From Nocardia asteroides (GTDB taxonomy: Bacteria > Actinomycetota > Actinomycetes > Mycobacteriales > Mycobacteriaceae), in the NCBI RefSeq assembly GCF_021183625.1, contig NZ_CP089214.1, forward strand, positions 4,340,001-4,404,000: a stretch of DNA of 64,000 bases, read 5' to 3'. Under the pieces are notes generated by a model. It was not told the origin of the DNA. It made no database searches and worked only from the letters and a program-made list of their open reading frames with translations. Each line of letters starts with the position of its first letter. Position 1 is the stretch's first letter. Below are positions 7,292 to 15,354 of the stretch, one piece after another. Position numbers and translations under genes: made by a program.

Positions 7292-8893
7292 ATGGTCTGG
7301 GATAGCAGTGCCGACGTCGTCGTGATCGGTGCCGGGGCCGCGGGCGCCGCCGCCGCGCTGGAGGCGGCGGCAGCGGGGGCGCAGGTGCTCGCGCTCGACC
7401 GGTTCGCCGGCGGCGGGGCAGCGGCGCTCTCCGGCGGGATCGTCTACGCGGGCGGCGGCACCAGCATCCAGCGTGCGGCCGGGGTCACCGACGATCCGGC
7501 GTGGATGCTGGCGTATCTCCAGCGCGAGGTCGGCGACGCGGTCGCCCCGGAGACGCTGCGCCGATTCGTCGACGAGAGCCCCGCGCTGATCGACTGGCTG
7601 ATCGAGCACGGCGTCCCCTTCGATCCCGCGCTCTGCCCCTACAAGACCTCCTACCCGAACGACGACTGGTACCTCTACCACTCCGGCAGCGAGCTCTCCG
7701 GCGCCTTCGCCGACATCCCGCCCGCGCAGCGCGGGCACCGGGTGAAGGGGCGCGGGGTCTCCGGGAAGAAGTTCGCCACCGGGCTGCTCGCCTCGATGCG
7801 CAGGGCCGGGATCCAGCTCGAGACCTGCACCCGCGCGACGACCCTGCTCACCGATGACACCGGCGCGGTGATCGGCGTCGAGTGCGTGACCATGAACAGC
7901 GCACCCCGCCGCGTGCGCGACCAGTTCGCGCGGATGGCGGCGCTCGCGGCCAAGCCCGGCATCTACTACCCGCCGCTGCGCAAGGCGATGGAGCAGCGCA
8001 TGGCGCGGCTCGAGCAGCGCTACGGCGTCACCACGAGGGTGCTCGCCAGGCGCGGCGTGATCGTCAGCGCGGGCGGCTTCATCGCGAACCGGGAGATGGT
8101 GCTCGAGCACGGCCCCGAATTCCGGCACGGCCTCGCGCTCGGCACCACCGGCGACGACGGCAGCGGTATTCGGATGGCGCAGCGGGCGGGTGCCGTCACC
8201 GCGCACATGGACAACATCTCCGCCTGGCGCTTCCTGCTCCCGCCCAGCGCGTTCGCGGGGGCATTGCTGGTCGACGCGGCGGGCACCCGCGTCATCGATG
8301 AGACCCGCTACGGCGCGGCCGTCGGCGGCAAATTGGTCCGCGAGCACGGCGGCCTCGGCTGGCTGCTGGCCGACGACGCGGTCGCCCGGCGTGCCTTCGG
8401 GCAGATCCACCGGGAGGGCGCCTGGTTCCAGCGCGCCCAGTTCGAACCGGTGCGCCGCCGGGCCGTCAAGGCCCCGACCATCGAGCAGGCGGCCAGGAAG
8501 GCGGGTATCGACCCGGCCGGGCTGCGCGCCACCGTCGAGGCGCACAACGCCGCCATCGCGAACGGCACGCCCGACCCCGTCGGCAAGCCGGCCGAATTCC
8601 GCGAAAACTGCGCCACCGGCCCGTTCTGGCTGTTCGATGTGGGTATCAAACCCAGCCTGACCAACCCCTGCCCGATGCTCACGCTCGGCGGCGTCGTGGT
8701 GAACGAGGAGACCGGGGCCGTGCGCGACCGCGACGGCGCCGACATCCCCGGCCTCTACGCCGCGGGCCGCACCGCCGTCGGCATCTGCTCGCGCTCCTAC
8801 GTGAGCGGGCTCTCGCTCGCCGACTGCGTCTTCTCCGGGCGGCGCGCCGGTCGGGCGGTGGCCGGGGCGGACATAGTGGAAGGAATCCGATAG
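7292..8893 (+). CDS. KstD-like FAD-dependent steroid oxidoreductase
   Basis: 533 residues. The N-terminal GAGAAGAAAALEAAAAG motif binds FAD, and GGAAALSGGIVYAGGGT, GVIVSAGGFIANREM and the terminal GLYAAGRTAVGICSRSYVSG block place it in the fumarate reductase/KstD flavoprotein family. It differs from the kstD product next door: the closing loop reads SYVSGLSLADC instead of TYAGPGATIG, so its substrate or reaction may differ. It is transcribed away from kstD and its TAG is immediately followed by the hsaE GTG. A steroid ring dehydrogenase or reductase is likely; the exact step is unknown. Confidence 0.8.
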   Translation: MVWDSSADVVVIGAGAAGAAAALEAAAAGAQVLALDRFAGGGAAALSGGIVYAGGGTSIQRAAGVTDDPAWMLAYLQREVGDAVAPETLRRFVDESPALIDWLIEHGVPFDPALCPYKTSYPNDDWYLYHSGSELSGAFADIPPAQRGHRVKGRGVSGKKFATGLLASMRRAGIQLETCTRATTLLTDDTGAVIGVECVTMNSAPRRVRDQFARMAALAAKPGIYYPPLRKAMEQRMARLEQRYGVTTRVLARRGVIVSAGGFIANREMVLEHGPEFRHGLALGTTGDDGSGIRMAQRAGAVTAHMDNISAWRFLLPPSAFAGALLVDAAGTRVIDETRYGAAVGGKLVREHGGLGWLLADDAVARRAFGQIHREGAWFQRAQFEPVRRRAVKAPTIEQAARKAGIDPAGLRATVEAHNAAIANGTPDPVGKPAEFRENCATGPFWLFDVGIKPSLTNPCPMLTLGGVVVNEETGAVRDRDGADIPGLYAAGRTAVGICSRSYVSGLSLADCVFSGRRAGRAVAGADIVEGIR

Positions 8894-9676
8894 GTGCTCT
8901 CCGAGGCGGTACGCATCGAGCTGGCCGACGAACTCGCCGTCGCCGAGCGCGAACGGGTCGCGATCGACCCGCTGGTGGCCAGGCACCCGGATATCGACGT
9001 GGTCGACGCCTACGAGATCCAGCTGCTGAACATCAGGCACCGGGTGTCGAACGGCGCGAAGGTGGTCGGGCACAAGGTCGGGCTCTCCTCGAAGGCCATG
9101 CAGCAGATGATGGGCGTCGATGAGCCGGACTACGGCCACCTGCTCGCCGAGATGGAGGTTTTCGAGGACCGGCCGGTGCCCGCCGCGAACTACCTCTTCC
9201 CGCGGGTCGAGGTGGAGGTCGGCTTCGTGCTCGGCGCCGACCTGCCCGGGGAGGAGTGCACCGAAGCCGACGTGCTGGCCGCGACCACCGCCTTCGCCCC
9301 CGCGATCGAGCTGATCGACTCGCGGATCAGGGACTGGAAGATCGGGCTCTGCGACACGATTTCGGACAATGCGTCGTCCGCCGGGTTCGTGCTCGGGCCG
9401 GAGCGGGTGGCGCCCGGCGAGATCGATGTAAAGAGCATCGATGCCGTGCTCACTCGCAATGGCGAGCTGGTCGCGGAGGGGCGCAGCGATGCGGTGCTCG
9501 GTGACCCGGTGATCGCGGTGGCGTGGCTGGCGCGGAAGGTGGCGAGCTTCGGAGTGCGGTTGAAGGCGGGGGACATCGTGCTGCCCGGCTCCTGCACGCG
9601 GGCCATCGATGCCCGGTCCGGGGACGACTTCCTTGCCGAGTTCGCCGGACTCGGTACTGTCCGGCTGCGCTTCTAG
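8894..9676 (+). CDS. hsaE: 2-Hydroxypenta-2,4-dienoate hydratase family, HsaE
   Basis: 260 residues from a GTG that directly abuts the previous stop codon. Belongs to the 2-oxopent-4-enoate/fumarylacetoacetate hydrolase fold family: KVGHKVGLSSKAMQQMMGV, the PRVEVEVGFVL metal-ligand strand (Glu pairs), ELIDSRI and VLPGSCT are as expected. In the steroid pathway HsaE hydrates 2-hydroxyhexa-2,4-dienoate, the five- or six-carbon piece released by HsaD. The usual partners hsaG (acyl-CoA-forming aldehyde dehydrogenase) and hsaF (aldolase) do not follow here. Confidence 0.92.
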   Translation: MLSEAVRIELADELAVAERERVAIDPLVARHPDIDVVDAYEIQLLNIRHRVSNGAKVVGHKVGLSSKAMQQMMGVDEPDYGHLLAEMEVFEDRPVPAANYLFPRVEVEVGFVLGADLPGEECTEADVLAATTAFAPAIELIDSRIRDWKIGLCDTISDNASSAGFVLGPERVAPGEIDVKSIDAVLTRNGELVAEGRSDAVLGDPVIAVAWLARKVASFGVRLKAGDIVLPGSCTRAIDARSGDDFLAEFAGLGTVRLRF

Positions 9677-9748
9677 TAGCGCCACCCACGCGGAGTCACG
9701 GGGAGTTGCCGGTCGGGCGCAGCCGGTATGCGCTACCGTCCGGCATCT

Positions 9749-9773
9749 GCCATGATTTTGCTAGAATCATGGC
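9749..9773. promoter_or_regulatory. Perfect inverted repeat overlapping -10 of the Phd-like gene
   Basis: GCCATGATT (9749-9757) and AATCATGGC (9765-9773) form perfect 9-bp arms around a 7-nt spacer, ending at the base before the ATG. TAGAAT (9762-9767) is a good -10 element, placing the transcript start near the ATG (leaderless). This is the expected arrangement for an autoregulatory operator. Confidence 0.65.
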
Positions 9774-10244
9774 ATGACGATGTTCCAGGTCAGTGATCTA
9801 GCGGGAGCACGACGCCGCGAATTCCTCGATGAAGCCAAGCAGGACTCGGCTTCGCTGCGGGATACCGATGGCTCGGTCCTGGTCATGCTCGCGGCTCGCC
9901 GGGTGGCGGCGCTGCGGGAGGCGGCCTCGGTGGCGACGCTGCTGTTCGCCGTCGAAGCCGTGCTCGCGCGAACCGACAAGCCGACGCCGGTCGAACTGGG
10001 CGGGCTGGCTTGGCTGGCGGAGTTCGATGCCGACGACCGGGCCGAAGCACTGTCCGAGATCAGGAACGCGGTCGCGCTCACCGTCGCATCGGAGGATCCG
10101 GCGCCACTGCGCGAGGTGCTGCACGCATGGGCGACCACCGCATCGGTCATGCGTGATCCCGCGCGCCGAGCCATCCACACCGCCCCGGCGGGCGAACTCG
10201 AGTTCAGCGAAGTCGAGGCTCCGCGTCCGGGCGATGATGACTGA
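9774..10244 (+). CDS. Phd-like antitoxin-type protein
   Basis: 156 residues. The N-terminal ~70 residues (VSDLAGARRREFLDEAKQ... then SLRDTDGSVLVMLAARRV) have the pattern of Phd/YefM antitoxins, where a small alpha/beta fold binds DNA; the rest (LGGLAWLAEFDADDRAEALSEI) is helical. A perfect palindrome covers its promoter, fitting autoregulation. The stop overlaps the start of the next reading frame by up to 11 nt, as in toxin-antitoxin operons. Family placement is from pattern only. Confidence 0.6.
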   Translation: MTMFQVSDLAGARRREFLDEAKQDSASLRDTDGSVLVMLAARRVAALREAASVATLLFAVEAVLARTDKPTPVELGGLAWLAEFDADDRAEALSEIRNAVALTVASEDPAPLREVLHAWATTASVMRDPARRAIHTAPAGELEFSEVEAPRPGDDD

Positions 10245-10326
10245 GGGTGATCCGCAACCCGGCGCCTACCGTCCGTTCGTCGCCGCCCGGTCACCCGGCG
10301 GCAAGCCGCGGGAGAAGCCCAGCTAA
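10237..10326 (+). pseudogene. N-terminal fragment of the toxin-like gene, ended by an in-frame TAA
   Basis: From ATG 10237 (or 10234) this frame encodes 29 residues ending in PGGKPREKPS and stops at TAA 10324-10326. The following reading frame (10330 onward) continues in the same phase. Relatives that I recall keep a PKGKPRE-type stretch directly joined to the HRxY...W region, so one nonsense codon appears to split the gene. A sequencing error or a genuine short upstream peptide are the alternatives. Confidence 0.45.
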
Positions 10327-10329
10327 CGG

Positions 10330-10638
10330 GTGCTCGTGCACCGGCAGTACGTGCACGTGTGGAACGAACTCGCCGACCGCGTCGGCCTGACCGCGGCGTG
10401 TCAGTTCTGGGATCACGTAACCGCCACGCCCGGCCGACCACCGTCGGTGGGCAGCTCGACGATGCTGCGCGGCAAACATCACGGTCCCAAGTGGGCCGGC
10501 TACTCGCGCACCATCCACTACGAGATCAGTGGTGCCGGGCGGATCGACTACCAATACTGCGGTGACACGCGAGAAGGTGCGGACGGCGATCCGCACGCGG
10601 TCGTCAAGATTCTGACTATCGACCTGGGTAGCCATTGA
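10330..10638 (+). CDS. Toxin-like partner of the Phd-like protein, possibly truncated
   Basis: 102 residues if translation restarts at GTG 10330. Seen: VHRQYVHVWNELADRVGL, QFWDHVTATPGRPPSVGS, KHHGPKWAGYS and the closing IHYEISGAGRIDYQY...VVKILTIDLGSH. This resembles small toxin-like proteins encoded next to Phd-type antitoxins in actinobacteria, in which a conserved YE(I/V)xGxGRI strand is typical. There is no well-placed ribosome site for 10330, and the same frame upstream holds the missing N-terminus, so the gene may be inactive. Confidence 0.5.
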   Translation: MLVHRQYVHVWNELADRVGLTAACQFWDHVTATPGRPPSVGSSTMLRGKHHGPKWAGYSRTIHYEISGAGRIDYQYCGDTREGADGDPHAVVKILTIDLGSH

Positions 10639-10680
10639 GTGACTGACGTCTCACGGGTTCCTTGTCAGCTTCTCCCGACC

Positions 10681-10698
10681 TACCCGGTCTACCCGGTA
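10681..10698. repeat. Tandem 9-bp repeat before the NAD(P)-binding gene
   Basis: TACCCGGTC (10681-10689) is followed at once by TACCCGGTA (10690-10698), 22 nt before the ATG of the next gene. Such a direct repeat may be an activator or repressor site; no known motif is recognised. Confidence 0.35.
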
Positions 10699-10720
10699 AC
10701 CGACGAGCGAAGGAGTGACG

Positions 10721-11473
10721 ATGAGGATTGCGGTGGCGGGCGGGACCGGGACCGTGGGGAAGCCGGTGGTGGAGGTGCTGCGCGAGCGCGGGCACGAGGC
10801 GGTTGTGCTGGCTCGGTCGACCGGGGTGGACCTGCGCACCGGTGCGGGGCTCGACCTGAGCGGAGTCGATGCGGTGGTCGATCTGACCTCGCTGGTCACG
10901 CGCTCGACCGGGGAGGCGACGGAGTTCTTCGAGCAGGTCACCGCGAACCTGCACCGAGCGGAGCGGGCGGCGGGGGTGCGGCACCATGTGCTGCTCGGGA
11001 TCGTCGGGAGCGATGCGGTGCCGTTCGGCTACTACACCGGGAAGATGGCGCAGGAGCGCGCCGTCGAGCGTGGACCGGTGCCGTGGACGTTGCTGCGTGC
11101 GACCCAGTTCCACGAGTTCGCCGGGCAGCCGCAGGGTGGGGTGCGGGTCGGCCCGCTGACGCTGGTTCCCGCCATGCGGGTGAATCCGGTCGCGGCGCGC
11201 GAAGTCGCGGAACGGCTGGTCGATCTTGCCGTGGGTGAACCTCGGGGGCGGGTTCGCGACCTCGGTGGGCCGGAGAATCTGGAGCTGGACGACATGATCC
11301 GGCGCTACGGGGCCGCCACCGGTCGCGGCGGCCGGGTGCTCCGCTTCCCGCTGCCGGGTAAGGCGGGCCGAGCCTTCCGCGCCGGCGCCCTCCTGGCGCG
11401 TGGCGATGCGGATCGCGGCACTCAGACCTTCGCGCAGTGGCTCGCGACCCGGCGGGATCGGACGCACTCGTGA
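10721..11473 (+). CDS. NAD(P)-binding protein, NmrA/atypical SDR family
   Basis: 250 residues from the ATG at 10721, chosen because AAGGAG lies 5 nt before it; a GTG 6 nt upstream is less suited. N-terminal GGTGTVGKPVVEVLRERG is the NAD(P)-binding glycine motif of NmrA-like proteins; HHVLLGIVGSD and YYTGKMAQE follow, with Tyr and Lys in the place of the SDR pair. Such proteins are quinone or flavin reductases or redox sensors; the substrate is unknown. It stands alone. Confidence 0.8.
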   Translation: MRIAVAGGTGTVGKPVVEVLRERGHEAVVLARSTGVDLRTGAGLDLSGVDAVVDLTSLVTRSTGEATEFFEQVTANLHRAERAAGVRHHVLLGIVGSDAVPFGYYTGKMAQERAVERGPVPWTLLRATQFHEFAGQPQGGVRVGPLTLVPAMRVNPVAAREVAERLVDLAVGEPRGRVRDLGGPENLELDDMIRRYGAATGRGGRVLRFPLPGKAGRAFRAGALLARGDADRGTQTFAQWLATRRDRTHS

Positions 11474-11519
11474 GCGAAGCACACTTCTCATAGCTGTACC
11501 TCTCTCGGAAAGTTGCAGG

Positions 11520-12095
11520 TCAAGACCGTAATTCCGCCAGCACCCTCCGCACCTGAGTCGCCCGCCCGGCGTCGGTTCGCGCCTTGGTCACCCGCAGGGA
11601 GAAGCCATAGCGCGCACTGCGCCCCAGTGCGTCGAATCGCACCCTGGCAGCCGGATCGGCGGCGAGCGCGGCGACCAGATCCGGATGCGTCTCAGCACTC
11701 CGCTGCGGGGGATACGCCGCCGCCCAGCGCCCGTCCGCCCGCGCCGCCTCGACCGCCGCGAGCCCGGAGGCCCGCATCTTCCCGGCCGCGATCAACGCCT
11801 CCGCCTTCGCCACGTTCACCGCCGACCACGGGCTGCGCACCCGGCGCGGCGAGTAGCGCTGCAGGTAGTGCTCGGCGTCGACACCCTGCCGATGGCTGTC
11901 GATCCAGCCGACGCACAGCGCGCCGTCCAGCGCCTCGGTGAGCGTCACGCTCGCCCGCGCCGCCCCCTTCTTCGCGATTCGCACCCACACCTCGCCCGCC
12001 CGCTCGTGATTCGCCACCAGCCAGCGGTCCCACTCGGCGGCGTCCGCGCACTCGATGATCTCCATGCGTCCCATGATCCCGAGATAAGCGCTCAT
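11520..12095 (-). CDS. YdeI/OmpD-associated family protein
   Basis: Up to 191 residues. The core WDRWLVANHERAGEVWVRIAKKG and ALCVGWIDSHRQGVDAEHYLQRYSPRR is typical of the bacteriocin-protection/YdeI-like family, with the C-terminal half (PQRSAETHPDLVAALAADP) characteristic of the longer members. In-frame ATGs at 12074 and 12065 are alternative starts; the domain begins just after 12065. It is transcribed toward the NmrA-like gene and is separated by 29 nt from the divergent luciferase-like gene. Function in the cell is not settled for the family. Confidence 0.8.
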   Translation of the reverse strand: MSAYLGIMGRMEIIECADAAEWDRWLVANHERAGEVWVRIAKKGAARASVTLTEALDGALCVGWIDSHRQGVDAEHYLQRYSPRRVRSPWSAVNVAKAEALIAAGKMRASGLAAVEAARADGRWAAAYPPQRSAETHPDLVAALAADPAARVRFDALGRSARYGFSLRVTKARTDAGRATQVRRVLAELRS

Positions 12096-12133
12096 CCACT
12101 GAGCACTTTCCCCGACGAACTACCGTGGCGAGA

Positions 12134-12985
12134 ATGAAGTTCTCGGTCAGTTACCCGACGCCGACGCACGGCGCCGACCCGGACACCCTGGTCACCTTCG
12201 CCCGCCACGTCGAGGCATGCGGCTTCGAGGCCATCTACATCCCGGACCACGTCGCGCTCTACCCCGGCGCCCGGATCGGCGGCAACGAGGTGCCGACGAC
12301 CCTCCCCTTCCCGGACCCCATCGACTGCCTGACCTTCGTCGCCGCGCACACCGACCGCCTGCTCCTCGGCACCGGTGTCCTGCTGCTCCCGTACCGCCAC
12401 CCGATCCTGCTGGCCAAGCGCCTCGCCACCCTCGACCTGCTTTCCAAGGGCAGGCTGCGGCTGCTGACCGTCGGCGTCGGCGGGCTGCCGGGCGAGGCGG
12501 CGGCGCTCGGCGTCGACTACGCGACCCGCGGCCGGCGCGCCGACGAGGCGCTCGACGTGCTGCGCCTGCTCTGGTCCGGCGGTCCCGATGGCGTCGAATT
12601 CCATGGTGAGTTCTTCGATTTCGCCGAGGTGTGCGTCTATCCCAAGCCGTCCACAGCGGAGTTCCCCATCCACATCGGCGGCTCCAGCCCGGCCGCCGCC
12701 CGCCGCGCGGGCCGCCGCGGGAACGGCTACTTCGCCGGCGGCACACTCACCCCCGGCGAACGCGCCCGCCAGCTCACCCTCGCCCGATCCGAAGCCACCG
12801 CCGCCGGCCGCGACCCCGCGCGTCTCGAATACACCCGCTGGGGCTCCACCGACCTCACCCCCGAGCGAATAGCCGCCCTCACGGCGGAAGGCGTCGACCG
12901 CATCGTGGTCAACGCCTCCCTCGGCCCCCTGAACGCCCAGCTCGACGAGCTCTCCGCCTTCGCCGAGCTGATCCGCGACAGATAA
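12134..12985 (+). CDS. LLM-class (luciferase-like, F420-type) oxidoreductase
   Basis: 283 residues from ATG 12134; GTG 12125 would add three. The TIM-barrel luciferase-like features are present: DTLVTFARHVEACGFEAIYIPDHV, LLLGTGVLLLPYRHPILLAKRLATLDLLSKGRL, GVGG and the PIHIGGSSPAAARRAGR loop. Most actinobacterial members use coenzyme F420. The substrate is unknown. It converges on hsaB with only 6 nt between the stop codons. In M. tuberculosis the place next to hsaB is held by nat instead. Confidence 0.85.
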   Translation: MKFSVSYPTPTHGADPDTLVTFARHVEACGFEAIYIPDHVALYPGARIGGNEVPTTLPFPDPIDCLTFVAAHTDRLLLGTGVLLLPYRHPILLAKRLATLDLLSKGRLRLLTVGVGGLPGEAAALGVDYATRGRRADEALDVLRLLWSGGPDGVEFHGEFFDFAEVCVYPKPSTAEFPIHIGGSSPAAARRAGRRGNGYFAGGTLTPGERARQLTLARSEATAAGRDPARLEYTRWGSTDLTPERIAALTAEGVDRIVVNASLGPLNAQLDELSAFAELIRDR

Positions 12986-12991
12986 CCGCCC

Positions 12992-13561
12992 CTACAACCA
13001 CGTATCCAGTGTCGTGGTGGTGAGGAAGTGCTCGAGATCCGCGCGCCAGGGCGCGGGTACCGTCTTGTCCGGCTCGATAGCGCTGTATTGCCCCCGGTAG
13101 AACAGCAACGGCCGCCCCGACTCGCCCACCTCGGCGAGCGAGAGCACCCGCCCGATCACGATCCAGTGATCCCCACCGTCGACCACCCGATCCACCGAGC
13201 ACTCGATGGTCGCGAGCGCATCGTCCAGAACGGGCAGTTCCAGAGCGGAACGGTGCCATGCGGCCCCCGCGAACTTGTCCGGTTCACGGGAGCCGAAGCG
13301 GGCGCAGAGCTCCCGCTGCTCCTCGGCGAGCACGTTCACCGCGAACCGGCCGCGCTCCTCGATCGCCGCCCACGAGCGGGACGACTTGCCCGGGCAGAAC
13401 AGAACGAGCGGCGGGTCGAGGGAGAGCGCGGCGAAGGACTGGCAGGCGAAGCCGATCGGGGCCTCGTCCGCACCGAAGGTGGTGATCACGGTGATGCCGG
13501 TGCAGAACTGCCCGAGGACGTTCCGGAACGCCCTGCCGTCGATCTCCGGATACTCGCTCAT
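12992..13561 (-). CDS. hsaB: Flavin reductase of the 3-HSA hydroxylase
   Basis: 189 residues from the ATG at 13561. It is a flavin reductase-like (FMN-binding split barrel) protein: FRNVLGQFCTGITVIT, PIGFACQSFAALSLDPPLVLFCPGKSS, FAVNVLAEEQ and the C-terminal GDHWIVIGRV with HxxxxG metal/flavin-site residues. HsaB supplies reduced flavin to HsaA, which hydroxylates 3-HSA. Its ATG overlaps the hsaC stop (ATGA), last gene of hsaADCB. Confidence 0.95.
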   Translation of the reverse strand: MSEYPEIDGRAFRNVLGQFCTGITVITTFGADEAPIGFACQSFAALSLDPPLVLFCPGKSSRSWAAIEERGRFAVNVLAEEQRELCARFGSREPDKFAGAAWHRSALELPVLDDALATIECSVDRVVDGGDHWIVIGRVLSLAEVGESGRPLLFYRGQYSAIEPDKTVPAPWRADLEHFLTTTTLDTWL

Positions 13562-14463
13562 TGCTCGCGGAATCCGACGGTGAAGTCGTGCCCCCACAGG
13601 CTGACGGCGGTGGATTCCCGCGCGATCCAGTCGGTGTCCTCGACTTCCAGCCCCTCGCAGCCGAATTCGATGTCGAAGCCGCCCGGTGTCTTCATGTAGA
13701 AGGACAGCATCTTGTCGTTGACGTGCCGCCCGAGCGTGGCCGACATCTTGACCTTCTTGCGCAGCGCGCGGTCGAGCGCGAGCCCGACGTCGTCGGCGTT
13801 CTCCACCTCGAGCATGAGGTGCACGATGCCGCTCGGGGTCGGCTGCGGCAGGAAGGCGAGCGAGTGGTGCCTTGGGTTGCAGCCGAGGAAGCGCAGCCAG
13901 GCGGGTTCGCCATCGGCGGGGCGGCCGACCATCTGCGGGGGGAGCCGCATGGAATCGCGCAGCCGGAAGCCGAGGACGTCGCGGTAGAACTCCAGCGCCG
14001 CCTTGTCGTCGGAGGTGCTGAGCACGACGTGCCCGAGCCCCTGCTCCTCGGTGACGAAGCGGTGCCCGTACGGGCTGGCCAGCCTGCGGTGCTCCAGCGC
14101 GACCCCGTGGAACGCCTCGAGCACGCTGCCGCTCGGATCCTCGAACCGGATCAGCTCGTAGACCTTGCGGTCGGCCAGCTCGGCGGCGGTGCCCTCCTTG
14201 TAGGGCACGCCCGCGGCGTCCAGCCGGGCGCGGATGTCCTGCAGCTCCTCGGCGTTCGCGGTCTCCCAGCCGGAGACCTGCAGCCGGTCCTGCTCGCCGG
14301 GCACGATCACCAGGCGGGCGGGGAACTCGTCCATGCGCAGGTAGAGCGAGTTCGGGTCGGTGCCCTTTCCCTCCACCATGCCGAGCACCTTGAGCCCGTA
14401 CTCGCGCCAGGCGGCGACATCGGTGGCCTCGATGCGGAGGTAGCCGAGGGAGCGGATGCCCAT
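13558..14463 (-). CDS. hsaC: 3,4-DHSA extradiol dioxygenase
   Basis: 301 residues, type I extradiol dioxygenase with two vicinal-oxygen-chelate halves. Iron ligands His145 (QGLGHVVL), His215 (SGIVHLML) and Glu266 (GFDIEFG) are all in place. HsaC cleaves ring A of the catechol 3,4-DHSA to 4,9-DSHA. The start is taken as the ATG at 14463, overlapping the hsaD stop (TGATG); a GTG one codon earlier is possible. Third gene of hsaADCB. Confidence 0.96.
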   Translation of the reverse strand: MGIRSLGYLRIEATDVAAWREYGLKVLGMVEGKGTDPNSLYLRMDEFPARLVIVPGEQDRLQVSGWETANAEELQDIRARLDAAGVPYKEGTAAELADRKVYELIRFEDPSGSVLEAFHGVALEHRRLASPYGHRFVTEEQGLGHVVLSTSDDKAALEFYRDVLGFRLRDSMRLPPQMVGRPADGEPAWLRFLGCNPRHHSLAFLPQPTPSGIVHLMLEVENADDVGLALDRALRKKVKMSATLGRHVNDKMLSFYMKTPGGFDIEFGCEGLEVEDTDWIARESTAVSLWGHDFTVGFREQ

Positions 14464-15341
14464 CACTTCTCCTTAACGCCGGCCAGGAAGTCGATCGCCA
14501 GCCGGTTGAACTCGTGGAACTTCTCCAGCTGCGCCCAGTGCCCGCAGCCGCCGAAGACGTGCAGCTGCGCCCGCGGGATGGACTTCAGCGCGACCAGCGC
14601 GCCGTCCAGCGGGTTCACCCGGTCCTCGCGGCCCCAGATCAGCAGCACCGGCTGGCGCAGCGTGTAGGCGTCGCGCCAGAGCATGCCCTTCTCGAAGTCC
14701 GCGCCGGCGAAGGACTTGCCCATCGCGCGGGTGGCGGCCAGCGACTCCGGCTCGCTCGCCGAGGCGAAGCGCTCCTCGATCAGCTCGGGGGTGATCAGCT
14801 TCTGGTCGAAGACCATGATCCGGAGGAACGCCTCCAGGTTTTCCCTGGTCGGCTGGTAGTTGAACTTGCCGAGCAGCTTGACGCCCTCGGTGGGGTCGGC
14901 GGCGAAGAGGTTGGTGCTCAGCCCGCCGGGGCCCATGAGGATGAGCTTGCCCGCCCGCTCGGGGTAGTCCAGCGCGAACCGCACCGCGGCGCCGCCGCCC
15001 AGCGAGTTGCCGAGCAGGTGCACGCGATCGGTGACGCCGAGGTGGTCGAGCAGGTCCTTCAGCGCGGCCGAGCTGTGCACGAAGTACTGCGGGTGCTCGG
15101 TCGGCTTGTCGGACTTGCCGAAGCCGGGCTGATCCACCGCCAGCACGTGGAACTCGCGCGCCAGCACCGGGATGTTGCGCGCGAAGTTGGACCACGAGGA
15201 GGCGCCGGGGCCGCCGCCGTGCAGCAGCACGATGGTCGGGCCGTTGCCCACCCCCGCCTCGTGGTAGTGCAGTTTCAGGTCCGGCCGCACCTGCGCGTAC
15301 CGGGAGGTGGACTCGTAGGTGAGTTCCGCCGTCGAGGTCAC
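14463..15341 (-). CDS. hsaD: 4,9-DSHA hydrolase (meta-cleavage product hydrolase)
   Basis: 292 residues, alpha/beta hydrolase. HGGGPGASSW forms the oxyanion region and the triad is Ser113 (GNSLGG), Asp240 (GREDRVNP) and His268 (GGCGHWAQ), spaced as in other HsaD/BphD enzymes. It cleaves the ring-opened 4,9-DSHA to HIP (DOHNAA) and 2-hydroxyhexadienoate, which go to FadD3 and HsaE. GTG start with GGGGGAAAG upstream; 13 nt after the hsaA stop. Confidence 0.96.
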   Translation of the reverse strand: MTSTAELTYESTSRYAQVRPDLKLHYHEAGVGNGPTIVLLHGGGPGASSWSNFARNIPVLAREFHVLAVDQPGFGKSDKPTEHPQYFVHSSAALKDLLDHLGVTDRVHLLGNSLGGGAAVRFALDYPERAGKLILMGPGGLSTNLFAADPTEGVKLLGKFNYQPTRENLEAFLRIMVFDQKLITPELIEERFASASEPESLAATRAMGKSFAGADFEKGMLWRDAYTLRQPVLLIWGREDRVNPLDGALVALKSIPRAQLHVFGGCGHWAQLEKFHEFNRLAIDFLAGVKEK

Positions 15342-15354
15342 GTGTTCTTTCCCC

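Noticed and set aside
7193..9685. An 830-residue leftward reading frame
   Set aside because: Antisense to the KstD-like gene and hsaE; low complexity, no domains.
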